From the NCBI GenBank assembly GCA_964549475.1, contig CAZJXH010000012.1:1-26716 (forward strand): a stretch of 26,716 bases of DNA. The letters run 5' to 3'. The position numbers were made by a program, and so were the translations under genes. The DNA comes from JBBQKF01 sp964549475 (GTDB taxonomy: Bacteria > Bacillota > Clostridia > Saccharofermentanales > UBA5734). Shown here one piece after another: positions 6,924 to 15,067 of the stretch; the first letter of the stretch is position 1; each line of letters begins with the position of its first letter. Below the pieces are notes generated by a model. The model searched no databases. It worked only from the letters and a program-made list of their open reading frames with translations, and was not told the DNA's origin.

Positions 6924-8024
6924 TTAAATCACTTCGAGACTGCGTGCGGTGTTGATGAGAAAATCCTGCACGTTCGTAACGATGCTGTTCACCGCAAGGC
7001 TTCCTCTGTCGCGCAGCTTGTTGACAGCGAATTCGGAGATGTCCACCGTATAGAAATATACAGGGCGTAGCCGGCCGTCCCTCATCTGCCACGACGGCGT
7101 CATATTTCCCGCTGCAATGGTATGGAGCTGTGTTGCCAGAGCGATGACGGTCGTAGCCTTCCTGATGTGCTTCCGCATTTCATCCTGCGCCTCATACACG
7201 CTGCCGATCACACCGGGTAGGGGCCCGTCGTCCCGGATGGATCCCGCAAGCACCATCGGGATATGATTCTCGATACAGGCGCTGACAATGCCGTTCTGCG
7301 AAGGATTTTCGGCGATGAACCGCTCGATGGAACCGGCGCGCCGGACGCGGTTGATGGTTTCGAGATGATGGTAGTGGCCGTTATGGTACAATTCCTTGGT
7401 GTAAATATCCTGTCCGAGGCCTGTATTGAAAAGGCTGGCTTCGAGGTCGTGCGTGGCAAGAGCGTTTCCTGCCAGCAGAGCGTTGACATAGCCGTTTGAA
7501 ATAAGGCCTGTCATGGCGCGCCGTGCATCGTGGTCGAAGGCGACGGCAGGCCCGAGCACCCAGACAATACTACCGTGCTCGCGATCGTACTTTAATATCT
7601 CATAGAGTTCGTCATAATCCCTGGAATAGGCGGATTCCCGCGATTTTCCGGTGCGGAAGGCGAAATTCTGGGCGGTGCCGCAGCGGCCTGTCTCTGCGAA
7701 TGCCGTATAATGGATGAAGACGCCGTTTGACATGTCCTCTGTGCGACCGATGACAATCGGATCGCCTTTTTGAACCCGCCGGGCTTCCGTGGCGACGGGC
7801 TGTCCGTTTCGAATCACTACGGCGCAGTCCATTCGCGGAGCGTCGATGAGACGCCATGAACCGCCGAGCTTGAAGTACTCCGGATAGATCGTCGTGGCGT
7901 AAAAACCGTCGGGCAGAAGCCCGTCGTCCGATGCAGCCACTGTGCGGATCTCCGGCGCTGCCCGGTACTCCGGCCTGTTGAAATCGGGTGTTATATAGTC
8001 AGGCAGTTTAAACAAGCGAATCAT
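6924..8024 (-). CDS. LOR/TIGR00300-type protein, ornithine cyclodeaminase-like
   Basis: About 363-366 residues. The C-terminal two-thirds carries hallmark blocks of the LOR/SDH conserved region: NALLAGNALATHDLEASLF, GHYHHLETINRVRRAGSI, PMVLAGSIRDDGPLPGVIG, and ALATQLHTIAAGNMTPS. Relatives include archaeal ornithine cyclodeaminases and the C-terminal half of cyanobacterial ArgZ/AgrE (arginine dihydrolase plus ornithine cyclodeaminase); the amidinotransferase-type dihydrolase domain is absent here. A role converting ornithine or a similar amino acid is inferred. It faces the carrier/peptidase pair, consistent with amino acid catabolism. The annotated ATG directly abuts GGGAGG (no spacing), so a TTG four codons in (8015), with 9-nt spacing, may be the real start. 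Confidence 0.75.
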   Translation of the reverse strand: MIRLFKLPDYITPDFNRPEYRAAPEIRTVAASDDGLLPDGFYATTIYPEYFKLGGSWRLIDAPRMDCAVVIRNGQPVATEARRVQKGDPIVIGRTEDMSNGVFIHYTAFAETGRCGTAQNFAFRTGKSRESAYSRDYDELYEILKYDREHGSIVWVLGPAVAFDHDARRAMTGLISNGYVNALLAGNALATHDLEASLFNTGLGQDIYTKELYHNGHYHHLETINRVRRAGSIERFIAENPSQNGIVSACIENHIPMVLAGSIRDDGPLPGVIGSVYEAQDEMRKHIRKATTVIALATQLHTIAAGNMTPSWQMRDGRLRPVYFYTVDISEFAVNKLRDRGSLAVNSIVTNVQDFLINTARSLEVI

Positions 8025-8082
8025 CCTCCCTGTTGCGAATTTTATTCTAATTATGGCTTGCTGAATAACTCGATATTCTAGT

Positions 8083-8170
8083 GACTTTTATGGGAGTAGT
8101 TAAAAATGTTCCATAAAAGTCGTGATTTTTATCCATATTACTGTTAAAAATCACATTCAGCCGCTGAATG
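8083..8170. promoter_or_regulatory. three consecutive inverted repeats upstream of the LOR-type gene
   Basis: Three head-to-tail hairpins: GACTTTTATGG / CCATAAAAGTC (8083-8093, 8111-8121), GTGATTTTTA / TAAAAATCAC (8122-8131, 8145-8154) and CATTCAG-CCG-CTGAATG (8154-8170). They lie 60-150 bp upstream of the minus-strand start and next to a REP-like palindrome. They could be operators or a structured leader. The rest of 8025-8217 shows nothing recognisable. Confidence 0.45.
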
Positions 8171-8203
8171 ACGGGGCTTGTATTTACATTTTATCACAAT
8201 AAG

Positions 8204-8225
8204 TGGAATATGGGTGGAATATGGG
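8204..8225. repeat. 11-bp tandem duplication at the edge of a palindrome
   Basis: TGGAATATGGG occurs twice back to back (8204-8214 and 8215-8225); the second copy enters the left arm of the palindrome. Confidence 0.7.
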
Positions 8226-8283
8226 GACGGTTCTTGTATTTCATAAACGAAATAAAATGAAATACAAGAACCGTCCCCATATT
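8218..8283. repeat. REP/MITE-like palindrome, copy 3
   Basis: Perfect long inverted repeat, arms AATATGGGGACGGTTCTT... and ...AAGAACCGTCCCCATATT around the loop AAACGAAATAAA. The central stem has TTGTATTTCAT where copies 2 and 5 have TTATATTTCAT, with the matching change in the other arm (compensatory change). It separates the LOR-type gene from the kinase operon. Confidence 0.92.
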
Positions 8284-8316
8284 TCAATCCTGCATAATGC
8301 GCATTGTCGAAAGGAG

Positions 8317-8343
8317 TTCCCTGCAAGATATCTTTACAGGGAA
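8317..8343 (+). other. small hairpin ahead of the kinase promoter
   Basis: TTCCCTG (8317-8323) pairs with CAGGGAA (8337-8343), about 20 bp upstream of a candidate -35 box. Possible operator; no T-tract. Confidence 0.3.
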
Positions 8344-8363
8344 AAGGAAAATAGGAAAACATA

Positions 8364-8392
8364 TTGTTCTTACGGAAAATGTATAGTAGAAT
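8364..8392 (+). promoter_or_regulatory. candidate sigma-A promoter for the two-component genes
   Basis: TTGTTC (8364-8369), 17-bp spacer, TAGAAT (8387-8392), about 50 bp upstream of the kinase start codon. Confidence 0.4.
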
Positions 8393-8444
8393 GCAGTCGA
8401 ATGAATGAAAAGACAGTGCTTGGTCTAGAGAGGTGAGAAACAGC

Positions 8445-10226
8445 ATGAGAAAGATTCTGTCTCGCAAACTCGCTTTTGCTTATACAGGTATTATAATCAC
8501 GATTATAATACTTTCTGCCATTGCTTTTTATCGCTATAATGTCTACATCCTTTTATCCAATGGGGTCAACAATATTATACAATTCGGGGCGGATACCATG
8601 GCCCAGGTGGATATGCAGATAAAAAGCATGGATGTCAACTCGATTGAACTGGCTTCCAATTCTGAATTGATCAATGCTCTGGACCAGATCGTGACTCAAA
8701 AAAACAAGGACCCGCAAAATTACAGTATTGTGAAAGCCATTCTGGTTAAAAATTATGTGAACAAGGTCAATACCCATCGAATATCGATCATTACGAGCGA
8801 CTGGGATCTTTTTACAACGGGGAATACCGATTTCGAGCCGGAACCGGATCATGTTCAAACGGTTATTTCCAAATCGAAATGGTATGGCGACATCGTCGTG
8901 CAAAGCGGATTAAGAATCTTTTTACCGCCACAGCTGGATGTTTGGGATGAAAAAAGCGGAGCGCAGGTGATCTCATTGATTCGCGCGATTAAAAACGGGG
9001 AAAATAATGTGATTGGATATATCGAGGTCCAGCAAAAAGTGGAAGTCATCGAAAAAATTTGCATCAATGAATGGAATGGTGTTAATTTAAACATTGCGAT
9101 CGCGGACAGAGAAGGCGCGGTTTTTTATACAAATATCACAAGAACTGACAAAGACAAGTATATTGAAACCATTATCAGCAATACAAAAAGTGACAGCAGT
9201 CGTGTCATCGAAACAAAAAATGAATTGATCAATGTGACGGATTCGAATTATACAGAATTCAAATCCTATCTCGTGCTGGACAAATCGGTATTGTTTGAAT
9301 CAATGAAGGTCATTTTGCTGTATCTAATCTTGATCATGGTGATTTTGATGGCATTATCCGGCTTTTTCATTACAATTGTAACCCAAAAAATGACAAAACC
9401 AATCACCACGTTTGTTCGTAAAATGTCGAAAGTGGATTTGGACAATTTGAATGAACCTTTCGATTACCATAGCAAAGATTATGAGACCGAAGTCCTGAAC
9501 CATTCCTTTCAAGAAATGAAAAACCGGCTGAACGAATCGATCACCAAACAGCTTGCATTGGAAATCATCCAGACAAAAACACTTTTCAATATTCTGCAAT
9601 CCGAGATCGGACCTCATTTCCTATATAATTCTCTGGGCAGTATCGCCAATATGTGCGAACTTGGCGAGGATCAGGAGGCTGCGGAAGCCTGCTACAATCT
9701 GTCTGAAATTTTGCGGTATACCTCGGACTTTGAAACCACAGTGGTTTCGATTGAAGAGGAGATTGTCCATTTGAAGTCCTACATGGAACTGATGAAAAGC
9801 CGATATCGGCAGCGGCTGGATTATTCGATTGAAATTGAAGAGGCCACTCATTCTTTCGAGGTTCCGAAACTGACATTCCAACCCCTTGTGGAAAATGCGA
9901 TCAAGTACAGCCTGATCGAGAACGAAATGGTTTTTATAAAGGTGCAGGCGCAACTGAAAGGATCTGTCCTTGCGATCACCATATCGGACAATGGATGCGG
10001 AATCAGTGAGGAAAGAAAAGAGGAGATTGAGAAAGTAATCTCCAGCAACGAAAAAAACATTGAAAACATCGATATTAAAAGCAAGATCAAATTCGGCGGA
10101 ATGGGACTGATCGGCACGCTGCTGCGACTCAAACTATACCTGGGAGAGGCTTTTCAATACAGCATCATTAATAACGAAAGTTCCGGAATGACGATTACAA
10201 TACAAATTGAAACGCAAAAACAGTGA
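8445..10226 (+). CDS. YesM-type sensor histidine kinase
   Basis: 593 residues from the ATG at 8445, preferred over the in-frame GTG at 8433 because AGAGAGGTGA lies 9 nt before the ATG and overlaps the GTG. Layout: TM1 about 10-33, an extracellular sensor region about 34-285, TM2 about 288-313, a HAMP linker, then the His_kinase domain with phosphoacceptor His391 in IGPHFLYNSL, and the HATPase domain with N-box QPLVENAIKYS (Asn484), G1 box SDNGCGI and G2 box GGMGLIG. This is the PF06580-type kinase usually paired with AraC-type regulators in control of neighbouring sugar transporters. The stop is 66 nt before the regulator start. The ligand is unknown; the adjacent importer suggests an extracellular sugar or a binding-protein complex. 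Confidence 0.93.
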   Translation: MRKILSRKLAFAYTGIIITIIILSAIAFYRYNVYILLSNGVNNIIQFGADTMAQVDMQIKSMDVNSIELASNSELINALDQIVTQKNKDPQNYSIVKAILVKNYVNKVNTHRISIITSDWDLFTTGNTDFEPEPDHVQTVISKSKWYGDIVVQSGLRIFLPPQLDVWDEKSGAQVISLIRAIKNGENNVIGYIEVQQKVEVIEKICINEWNGVNLNIAIADREGAVFYTNITRTDKDKYIETIISNTKSDSSRVIETKNELINVTDSNYTEFKSYLVLDKSVLFESMKVILLYLILIMVILMALSGFFITIVTQKMTKPITTFVRKMSKVDLDNLNEPFDYHSKDYETEVLNHSFQEMKNRLNESITKQLALEIIQTKTLFNILQSEIGPHFLYNSLGSIANMCELGEDQEAAEACYNLSEILRYTSDFETTVVSIEEEIVHLKSYMELMKSRYRQRLDYSIEIEEATHSFEVPKLTFQPLVENAIKYSLIENEMVFIKVQAQLKGSVLAITISDNGCGISEERKEEIEKVISSNEKNIENIDIKSKIKFGGMGLIGTLLRLKLYLGEAFQYSIINNESSGMTITIQIETQKQ

Positions 10227-10292
10227 GCCGGAAACTGCCGGAAACATAAAAACAATGAATTGGAAACTCCAAGAAAAAGGAGAGGGCAAAAT

Positions 10293-11066
10293 ATGTATAA
10301 CATTCTGATTGTCGATGATGAGCCGGCGGTTATCAGCTCGCTGAAACGAGTCATCGAGAAGGACAAGCGCTTTTGCACGATCGGAGAAGCTTTTTCAGTG
10401 AAACAGGCAAAACTGAAAATGGAGAGCCAGATCCCGGATATCGTGATAACCGACATCAAAATGCCCGGCGAAACAGGGATTGACCTTTTAAAAAGCATCA
10501 TGGAGCAGAACCTGGATATCCTGACCATTGTATTAAGTGGGTATGACAATTTTGATTATGTTCATGACGCGTTTATTTATGGTGCGGAAGAATATCTGCT
10601 GAAACCGATCGAACCGAACAAGGTATGCAAATTGCTGGATAAGATCGCAGAGAAACTCGACAAACGGAAAGTCCTGGACGCGCTGATCGTCAAAGAATCG
10701 GACGATCAGGAAAAAACACCGGAGAATTATAAAAACACCGCGGACAAAATGATTGACGAAATTGATCGTTATTTACAAAGCAATTTAAATGAAGATCACA
10801 GTCTGGTTGTCGTTTGTAGGAAGTTTGCAGTCAGCCAGCCATATTTAAGTAAAATGATTAAAAAAGCAAAGAACTGCACCTATAATGAGTACTTGATTTC
10901 TCTGAAAATAGCAGAGGCAAAACAATTGCTGCGGAACCGCCCGGACCTTTTAATTGCTGATATTGCAGAGGCTACAGGGTTTTCGGATCAGTTCTATTTC
11001 AGCCGCGTTTTTAAAAATATCACAGGCAAGACCCCTTCTGAATTCAGGAATGAACCACCTGCATAA
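10293..11066 (+). CDS. response regulator, receiver plus AraC-type DNA-binding domain
   Basis: 257 residues from the ATG at 10293, which follows AAGGAGAG; a longer frame from 10260 lacks a ribosome binding site. The receiver domain (about 1-120) has the acidic pocket DDE (8-10), phosphoacceptor Asp54 in VITDIKMPG, and the Lys of YLLKPIE. After a short linker, the C-terminal 100 residues carry a double helix-turn-helix of the AraC/XylS type, with LVVVCRKFAVSQPYLSKMIKK and IADIAEATGFSDQFYFSRVFKNITGKTPSEFR. It is the partner of the upstream kinase and probably activates the transporter operon that follows after 113 nt. Confidence 0.95.
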   Translation: MYNILIVDDEPAVISSLKRVIEKDKRFCTIGEAFSVKQAKLKMESQIPDIVITDIKMPGETGIDLLKSIMEQNLDILTIVLSGYDNFDYVHDAFIYGAEEYLLKPIEPNKVCKLLDKIAEKLDKRKVLDALIVKESDDQEKTPENYKNTADKMIDEIDRYLQSNLNEDHSLVVVCRKFAVSQPYLSKMIKKAKNCTYNEYLISLKIAEAKQLLRNRPDLLIADIAEATGFSDQFYFSRVFKNITGKTPSEFRNEPPA

Positions 11067-11077
11067 ATGGTTTGGAT

Positions 11078-11106
11078 TTTACATATTCCGGATTGGATAA
11101 TATATA
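11078..11106 (+). promoter_or_regulatory. candidate promoter of the URO-D/ABC operon
   Basis: TTTACA (11078-11083), 17-bp spacer, TATATA (11101-11106), about 73 bp upstream of the URO-D-like gene. This is where an AraC-type activator would be expected to work. Confidence 0.4.
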
Positions 11107-11179
11107 CACTCCTTTTCAAAGACATGATACACTATGACCGTGGAAGAAAGATCATTCATTCTTTGAACCGGAGGGTGTC

Positions 11180-12268
11180 ATGAACAGCAGAGAACGATTT
11201 ATAGCGGCTATCAACGGGGAAAAACCGGATCGGGTTCCGATTGTCGCGAATCTTACAGAACAGCTGGCAGAGAAATTAGCGAAAGAATTGGACTGCGAAG
11301 TCCAGATGGAAGACTCTTTTCTTGCCACGAGGATTTCCCACAGGGATATACTTCTGAAACTGGGGAACGACGCGGTTCTTGTTGCTGCAACAAGGGGTGC
11401 TTCCAGTCCGACCGCAACGCTTCCAAATGGCAATGTCCGGGATGAATGGGGACTTGAATACAAGGTGGTCGGATTGTATTCCGAAGCCGTGGTCCGTCCT
11501 TTGGCATCCTGCGAAACAACGGCAGACCTAGACCGTTATTCCTTTCCGGAGGCTCTTGACGAAGGGCGCTGGGCGTTCGCATCCGAAATCATCCCCCGAT
11601 ACAAGAAAGATTATGGCATTATTGGCGATTTAGAGGCCAGCATTTTTGAACTTGCCTGGAATTTAGTAGGCATGGAAAAATTTATCATGGATCTGGCAAC
11701 GGAAGAGGAATATATTCCTGTTCTATTGGATAAAATTGCGGAGTACAGCACCCTTTGCGGATTGAAAATGATTGATCTCGGCGTGGATATGATCTGGGCC
11801 GGCGATGATGTCGGGACACAAAAGGGGATGATGATCTCTCCTTCCATGTGGCGCGAGTATTTCAAACCGAGAATGAAAAAAATGTTCGATGCTTTCAAAC
11901 AAAGAAATCCTGGAATAAAAATCGCCTATCATTCGTGCGGCTCGATCACGCCGATCATACCGGATTTGATCGAGACAGGACTGGACATTCTCAACCCGCT
12001 GCAGCCGATGGCCGAGGGAATGGAACTATCCGGCCTTTACCATCATTATTCCGACAAGCTTGTTTTCTTTGGCGCAATCGATGTGCAGGGGGTCCTGCCG
12101 AACGGGTCGGCAAAAGATGTCGAGAGGGAAGTGATCCGCTGCCTGAAAGCGACAGACGGCGGGAAAAAATACATCATCGCGCCCGCACACAATATGCAGC
12201 CCGATACTCCGGTCGAAAATGTTCATGCTTTTTACGATGCGGTCAGGAAACATGGGAGCATCGTTTAA
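11180..12268 (+). CDS. uroporphyrinogen decarboxylase / MtaA-CmuA family protein
   Basis: 362 residues; ATG follows CCGGAGGG. The N-terminus MNSRERFIAAINGEKPDRVPI is typical of the URO-D superfamily branch that includes corrinoid methyltransferases (MtaA, CmuA), not of haem-pathway HemE. The zinc-binding HxC is present in IAYHSCGSITPIIPDLIETGLDILNPLQP. The third ligand position, Cys in MtaA, seems to be His in IIAPAHNMQPDTP, a variant recalled from related proteins. Superfamily members bind zinc in a TIM barrel and move methyl groups or decarboxylate. It lies between the two-component system and a sugar ABC importer, so a role in handling the imported compound is likely, possibly demethylation. 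No corrinoid protein is present in the window. Exact reaction unknown. Confidence 0.85.
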   Translation: MNSRERFIAAINGEKPDRVPIVANLTEQLAEKLAKELDCEVQMEDSFLATRISHRDILLKLGNDAVLVAATRGASSPTATLPNGNVRDEWGLEYKVVGLYSEAVVRPLASCETTADLDRYSFPEALDEGRWAFASEIIPRYKKDYGIIGDLEASIFELAWNLVGMEKFIMDLATEEEYIPVLLDKIAEYSTLCGLKMIDLGVDMIWAGDDVGTQKGMMISPSMWREYFKPRMKKMFDAFKQRNPGIKIAYHSCGSITPIIPDLIETGLDILNPLQPMAEGMELSGLYHHYSDKLVFFGAIDVQGVLPNGSAKDVEREVIRCLKATDGGKKYIIAPAHNMQPDTPVENVHAFYDAVRKHGSIV

Positions 12269-12349
12269 AAAGTAAAACATTCCATGATAAATTATTCTTT
12301 TTTTATTTGTAAATTATAATAAATCCCATTATTCACAAGGAGGCATTCC

Positions 12350-13855
12350 ATGAGCCAACCGATTCTGGAATTAAAACATATTGTCAAAACCTTTCCCGGT
12401 GTCCTGGCACTTGGTGGAATTGATTTTGACTTGAACGCCGGGGAGATCCATGCGATCTGCGGAGAGAACGGCGCCGGAAAATCTACCTTGATGAAAGTCG
12501 TTTCCGGGGTTTATAAACCCAACGAAGGGGAAATATTCATCAATGGAGTGAAACAGGAGTTTAACAGCCCATTGGAATCCTATCGCAGCGGAGTGTCCAT
12601 TATTTATCAGGAAACCAGCTTGTTTGAGGAAATGACTGTTTTAGAAAACATATTCCTGGGCCATGAGAAGAAAAGAAAAGTGTTTGGATTTCTTCCAATT
12701 ATCGATTACAAGAAAATGGCGAAGGATGCGAATCGTATTTTCGAGCGGCTCAATGCTCCGATGGATGTCAATACAAAAATCAAATCGCTCGGCATGGCGC
12801 AGAAGCAAATGATTGAAATCGCAAAGGCTCTTACATTTGACGCGAAAATCCTGATTCTGGATGAGCCAACCGCCTCCCTGACACAACGCGAAGTGGACGC
12901 TTTATTTACCATTATACGCAAACTGAGGGGTGAAGGAGTCGGCATTGTCTATATCAGCCATCGACTGGAAGAGATTTTTGAAGTCTGTGATCGCGTGACG
13001 GTGATTCGGGACGGACATTATATTTCAACCAAAAACGTGAAAGAAACGAACAAGGATGCCCTGGTGAAAGACATGGTAGGCCGCAGCATGGGAAGCTACT
13101 ATCCCAAAACGCAGACCCAGGTGGGAGAAATCCTTCTTGAGACAAAAGGCCTTGAAGTGGATGGATTGCTCAATGACGTGGACTTCAATGTGAAGCATGG
13201 AGAAATCCTGGGATTCGCAGGACTGGCAGGGTCGGGACGCACCGAGCTCGCACAGACGCTTTGCGGAATCCTGAAAAAATCAAAGGGCGAGATTTTATTT
13301 GAAAATAAATCCGCTTCCATCCGGCATTATAACGATGCAATGAACCTGGGAATGGTTTATGTGTCGGAAGACCGCGCCAAATACGGACTTGTCGTGGACA
13401 TGAGCATTAAAAACAATATTACAATGCCTCAGTTGAAGAAATTTGCCAAATTAGGACTGCTGGACGAAAAAAGAGAAGATGCACTGGCTCAGAAATATAT
13501 TGACGAGGTCGGGATCAAGGCTCCTCATCCGTCATTTCTGGTGACGAATCTTTCCGGCGGCAATCAGCAGAAAGTATCGGTTTCGAAAGCGCTGGCACTG
13601 AACCCCAAACTGATGATTCTGGATGAGCCCACCCGCGGCGTGGATGTCAATGCAAAAGCGGAAATTCACAAGATCATCAGCGAATTAACAAGAAACGGCT
13701 TGACCATTATCATGATTTCAAGCGAGCTTCCGGAATTGCTTGGTATGTGCGACCGAATCTATGTGATGAAGGAAGGCCGTATCGCCGGCTGCTTTAACCA
13801 TGAGGAAGCGACACAGGAGAAGATACTGAAACTTGCATTGGCAGTCGAGGGATAA
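12350..13855 (+). CDS. sugar ABC transporter ATPase, RbsA/MglA/RhaT type
   Basis: 501 residues with two fused ABC domains, the standard architecture for CUT2 sugar importers. First domain: Walker A GENGAGKST (38-46), a degenerate signature SLGMAQKQMIEIAKAL and Walker B ILILDEPTASLT. Second domain: Walker A-like GLAGSGRTEL with Arg for Lys, as is usual in this family, intact signature LSGGNQQKVSVSKAL and LMILDEPTRGVDV. ATG follows ACAAGGAGG. It powers uptake through the two permeases encoded downstream. Confidence 0.96.
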   Translation: MSQPILELKHIVKTFPGVLALGGIDFDLNAGEIHAICGENGAGKSTLMKVVSGVYKPNEGEIFINGVKQEFNSPLESYRSGVSIIYQETSLFEEMTVLENIFLGHEKKRKVFGFLPIIDYKKMAKDANRIFERLNAPMDVNTKIKSLGMAQKQMIEIAKALTFDAKILILDEPTASLTQREVDALFTIIRKLRGEGVGIVYISHRLEEIFEVCDRVTVIRDGHYISTKNVKETNKDALVKDMVGRSMGSYYPKTQTQVGEILLETKGLEVDGLLNDVDFNVKHGEILGFAGLAGSGRTELAQTLCGILKKSKGEILFENKSASIRHYNDAMNLGMVYVSEDRAKYGLVVDMSIKNNITMPQLKKFAKLGLLDEKREDALAQKYIDEVGIKAPHPSFLVTNLSGGNQQKVSVSKALALNPKLMILDEPTRGVDVNAKAEIHKIISELTRNGLTIIMISSELPELLGMCDRIYVMKEGRIAGCFNHEEATQEKILKLALAVEG

Positions 13856-13874
13856 AGCAGACCAATCCCATCGG

Positions 13875-13955
13875 ATAGAACCTTGAATGAAGAACTGAAT
13901 GAAGACCTTGAATAAAGACTTGAATAAAACCTTGAATAGCAGATTGAAAGAGGAA
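13875..13955 (+). repeat. degenerate tandem repeat in the leader of permease 1
   Basis: About five to six imperfect copies of a 12-14 nt unit resembling (GA)CCTTGAATAAA in the gap between the ATPase and the first permease. It is in frame with an upstream ATG (13899), so it could be mistaken for an N-terminal extension rich in TLNKDLNK. Confidence 0.6.
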
Positions 13956-13961
13956 CCGATT

Positions 13962-14969
13962 ATGACAACGAAAACCCGGACGAAATGGAATGTAAATAAG
14001 TTTTTAACAACAGAATTATTCCTGGCAATCTTTCTGCTGGTGATTATTGTTTTCTTGCAATATACAACGACGGGCTTCTTCGAACTCAATAATATGATGA
14101 GTATTTTAAATCGGTTCAGTTATGTCCTGGTCGCCGCCGTTGGAATGAATTTGATTATCATCACTTCCAACATCGATGTCTCAGCCGGAGCCCTTATCTC
14201 TGTGGTTTGCATCGTCATCGCCGCTGTTGGAAAAACAGGAGCGAATATCCTGGTGCTTATGCCGATCGCCATGATTACCGGCGCGGCCTTAAGCTTTATC
14301 AATTCTCTTTTTATCACAAAATTAAAAATTCCCGCCATTGTTGCAACGCTCGCTACAACCCAGCTTTTCGCCGGGATCCTGCCTCTCGTTGTAGAAGGCT
14401 CCATCTATGATCTGCCACAGACATTCACCTGGCTGTCCTTTGATGCGAAAATTTTCGGAACCGTTCCTGCCAGTGTCCTGATTGCATTGGTTGTTGCCGT
14501 CATCGCCATCATCGTCATGAAATATTCAAAATTTTCAAAAAAATTATACGCAATCGGCAATAATAAAAACGGCGCAAGACTGGCAGGAATCAATGTCGAC
14601 CGCACCGTCATCCTGGCATATACCATTGCCGGAGCCCTGTTTGGAATAGCCGGCACGATCATCGCCACAGCGAGCCAGCGCGTGACCACGACGATGGGCA
14701 GCGGCCTGGAAATGACTTTTATCGCCGCAGTGGTTCTTGGAGGGACAAGCATCGCCGGAGGAAGCGGAAAAATCCTCGGGACAGTTTTCGGTGCCCTTAT
14801 CCTGTCGATTATCTCGCCGGCGATCAATTACCTGGGAATCAGCCCGGACTGGTCGGATGCGATTCAGGGAGTGATCATTATTATCTCTGTTGTGATCGCT
14901 GCCATGCAGTTTGTGAAAAAGAAAAAGGCGATCAAATCGCTTAAGGCAATCGAACCTGCGAAAGTGTAG
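13962..14969 (+). CDS. sugar ABC transporter permease 1, RbsC/RhaP type
   Basis: 335 residues from the ATG at 13962, which follows GAAAGAGGAA; an upstream ATG at 13899 would add a repeat-encoded, non-hydrophobic leader and lacks a good ribosome binding site. About eight to ten membrane segments. The BPD_transp_2 hallmarks are present: NLIIITSNIDVSAGALISVV, YAIGNNKNGARLAGINVDR, and FIAAVVLGGTSIAGGSGKILGTVFGALIL. It pairs with the second permease to form a heterodimeric pore, as in rhamnose and AI-2 type importers. Confidence 0.94.
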   Translation: MTTKTRTKWNVNKFLTTELFLAIFLLVIIVFLQYTTTGFFELNNMMSILNRFSYVLVAAVGMNLIIITSNIDVSAGALISVVCIVIAAVGKTGANILVLMPIAMITGAALSFINSLFITKLKIPAIVATLATTQLFAGILPLVVEGSIYDLPQTFTWLSFDAKIFGTVPASVLIALVVAVIAIIVMKYSKFSKKLYAIGNNKNGARLAGINVDRTVILAYTIAGALFGIAGTIIATASQRVTTTMGSGLEMTFIAAVVLGGTSIAGGSGKILGTVFGALILSIISPAINYLGISPDWSDAIQGVIIIISVVIAAMQFVKKKKAIKSLKAIEPAKV

Positions 14970-15035
14970 ATTGAATCGCTGAAACTTTTAATCGAACCGG
15001 TAAAGTGTAAATTAAACTTGCGAAAGTTCTAAAAT
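14948..15035 (+). repeat. imperfect duplication spanning the end of permease 1 and the gap
   Basis: AATCGAACC recurs with 42-bp spacing (14948-14956 and 14990-14998), followed in both copies by related sequence (GCGAAAGTGTAGATT and GTAAAGTGTAAATT). A third partial echo, CTTGCGAAAGTTC, follows. The first copy is the last codons of the gene, so the gap looks built from decayed copies of the gene end. Confidence 0.55.
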
Positions 15036-15067
15036 AAAATTGCAAGGCATAAAGGAAGGTTATCATA

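Noticed and set aside
8203..8436. 77-codon plus frame starting in palindrome copy 3
   Set aside because: Its N-terminus is just the translated palindrome, and the rest has no family resemblance and overlaps the kinase promoter and start.
11180..12268. HemE, the haem-pathway uroporphyrinogen decarboxylase
   Set aside because: HxC zinc motif, the N-terminal pattern and sugar-transporter context fit the MtaA/CmuA branch; no other haem genes nearby.
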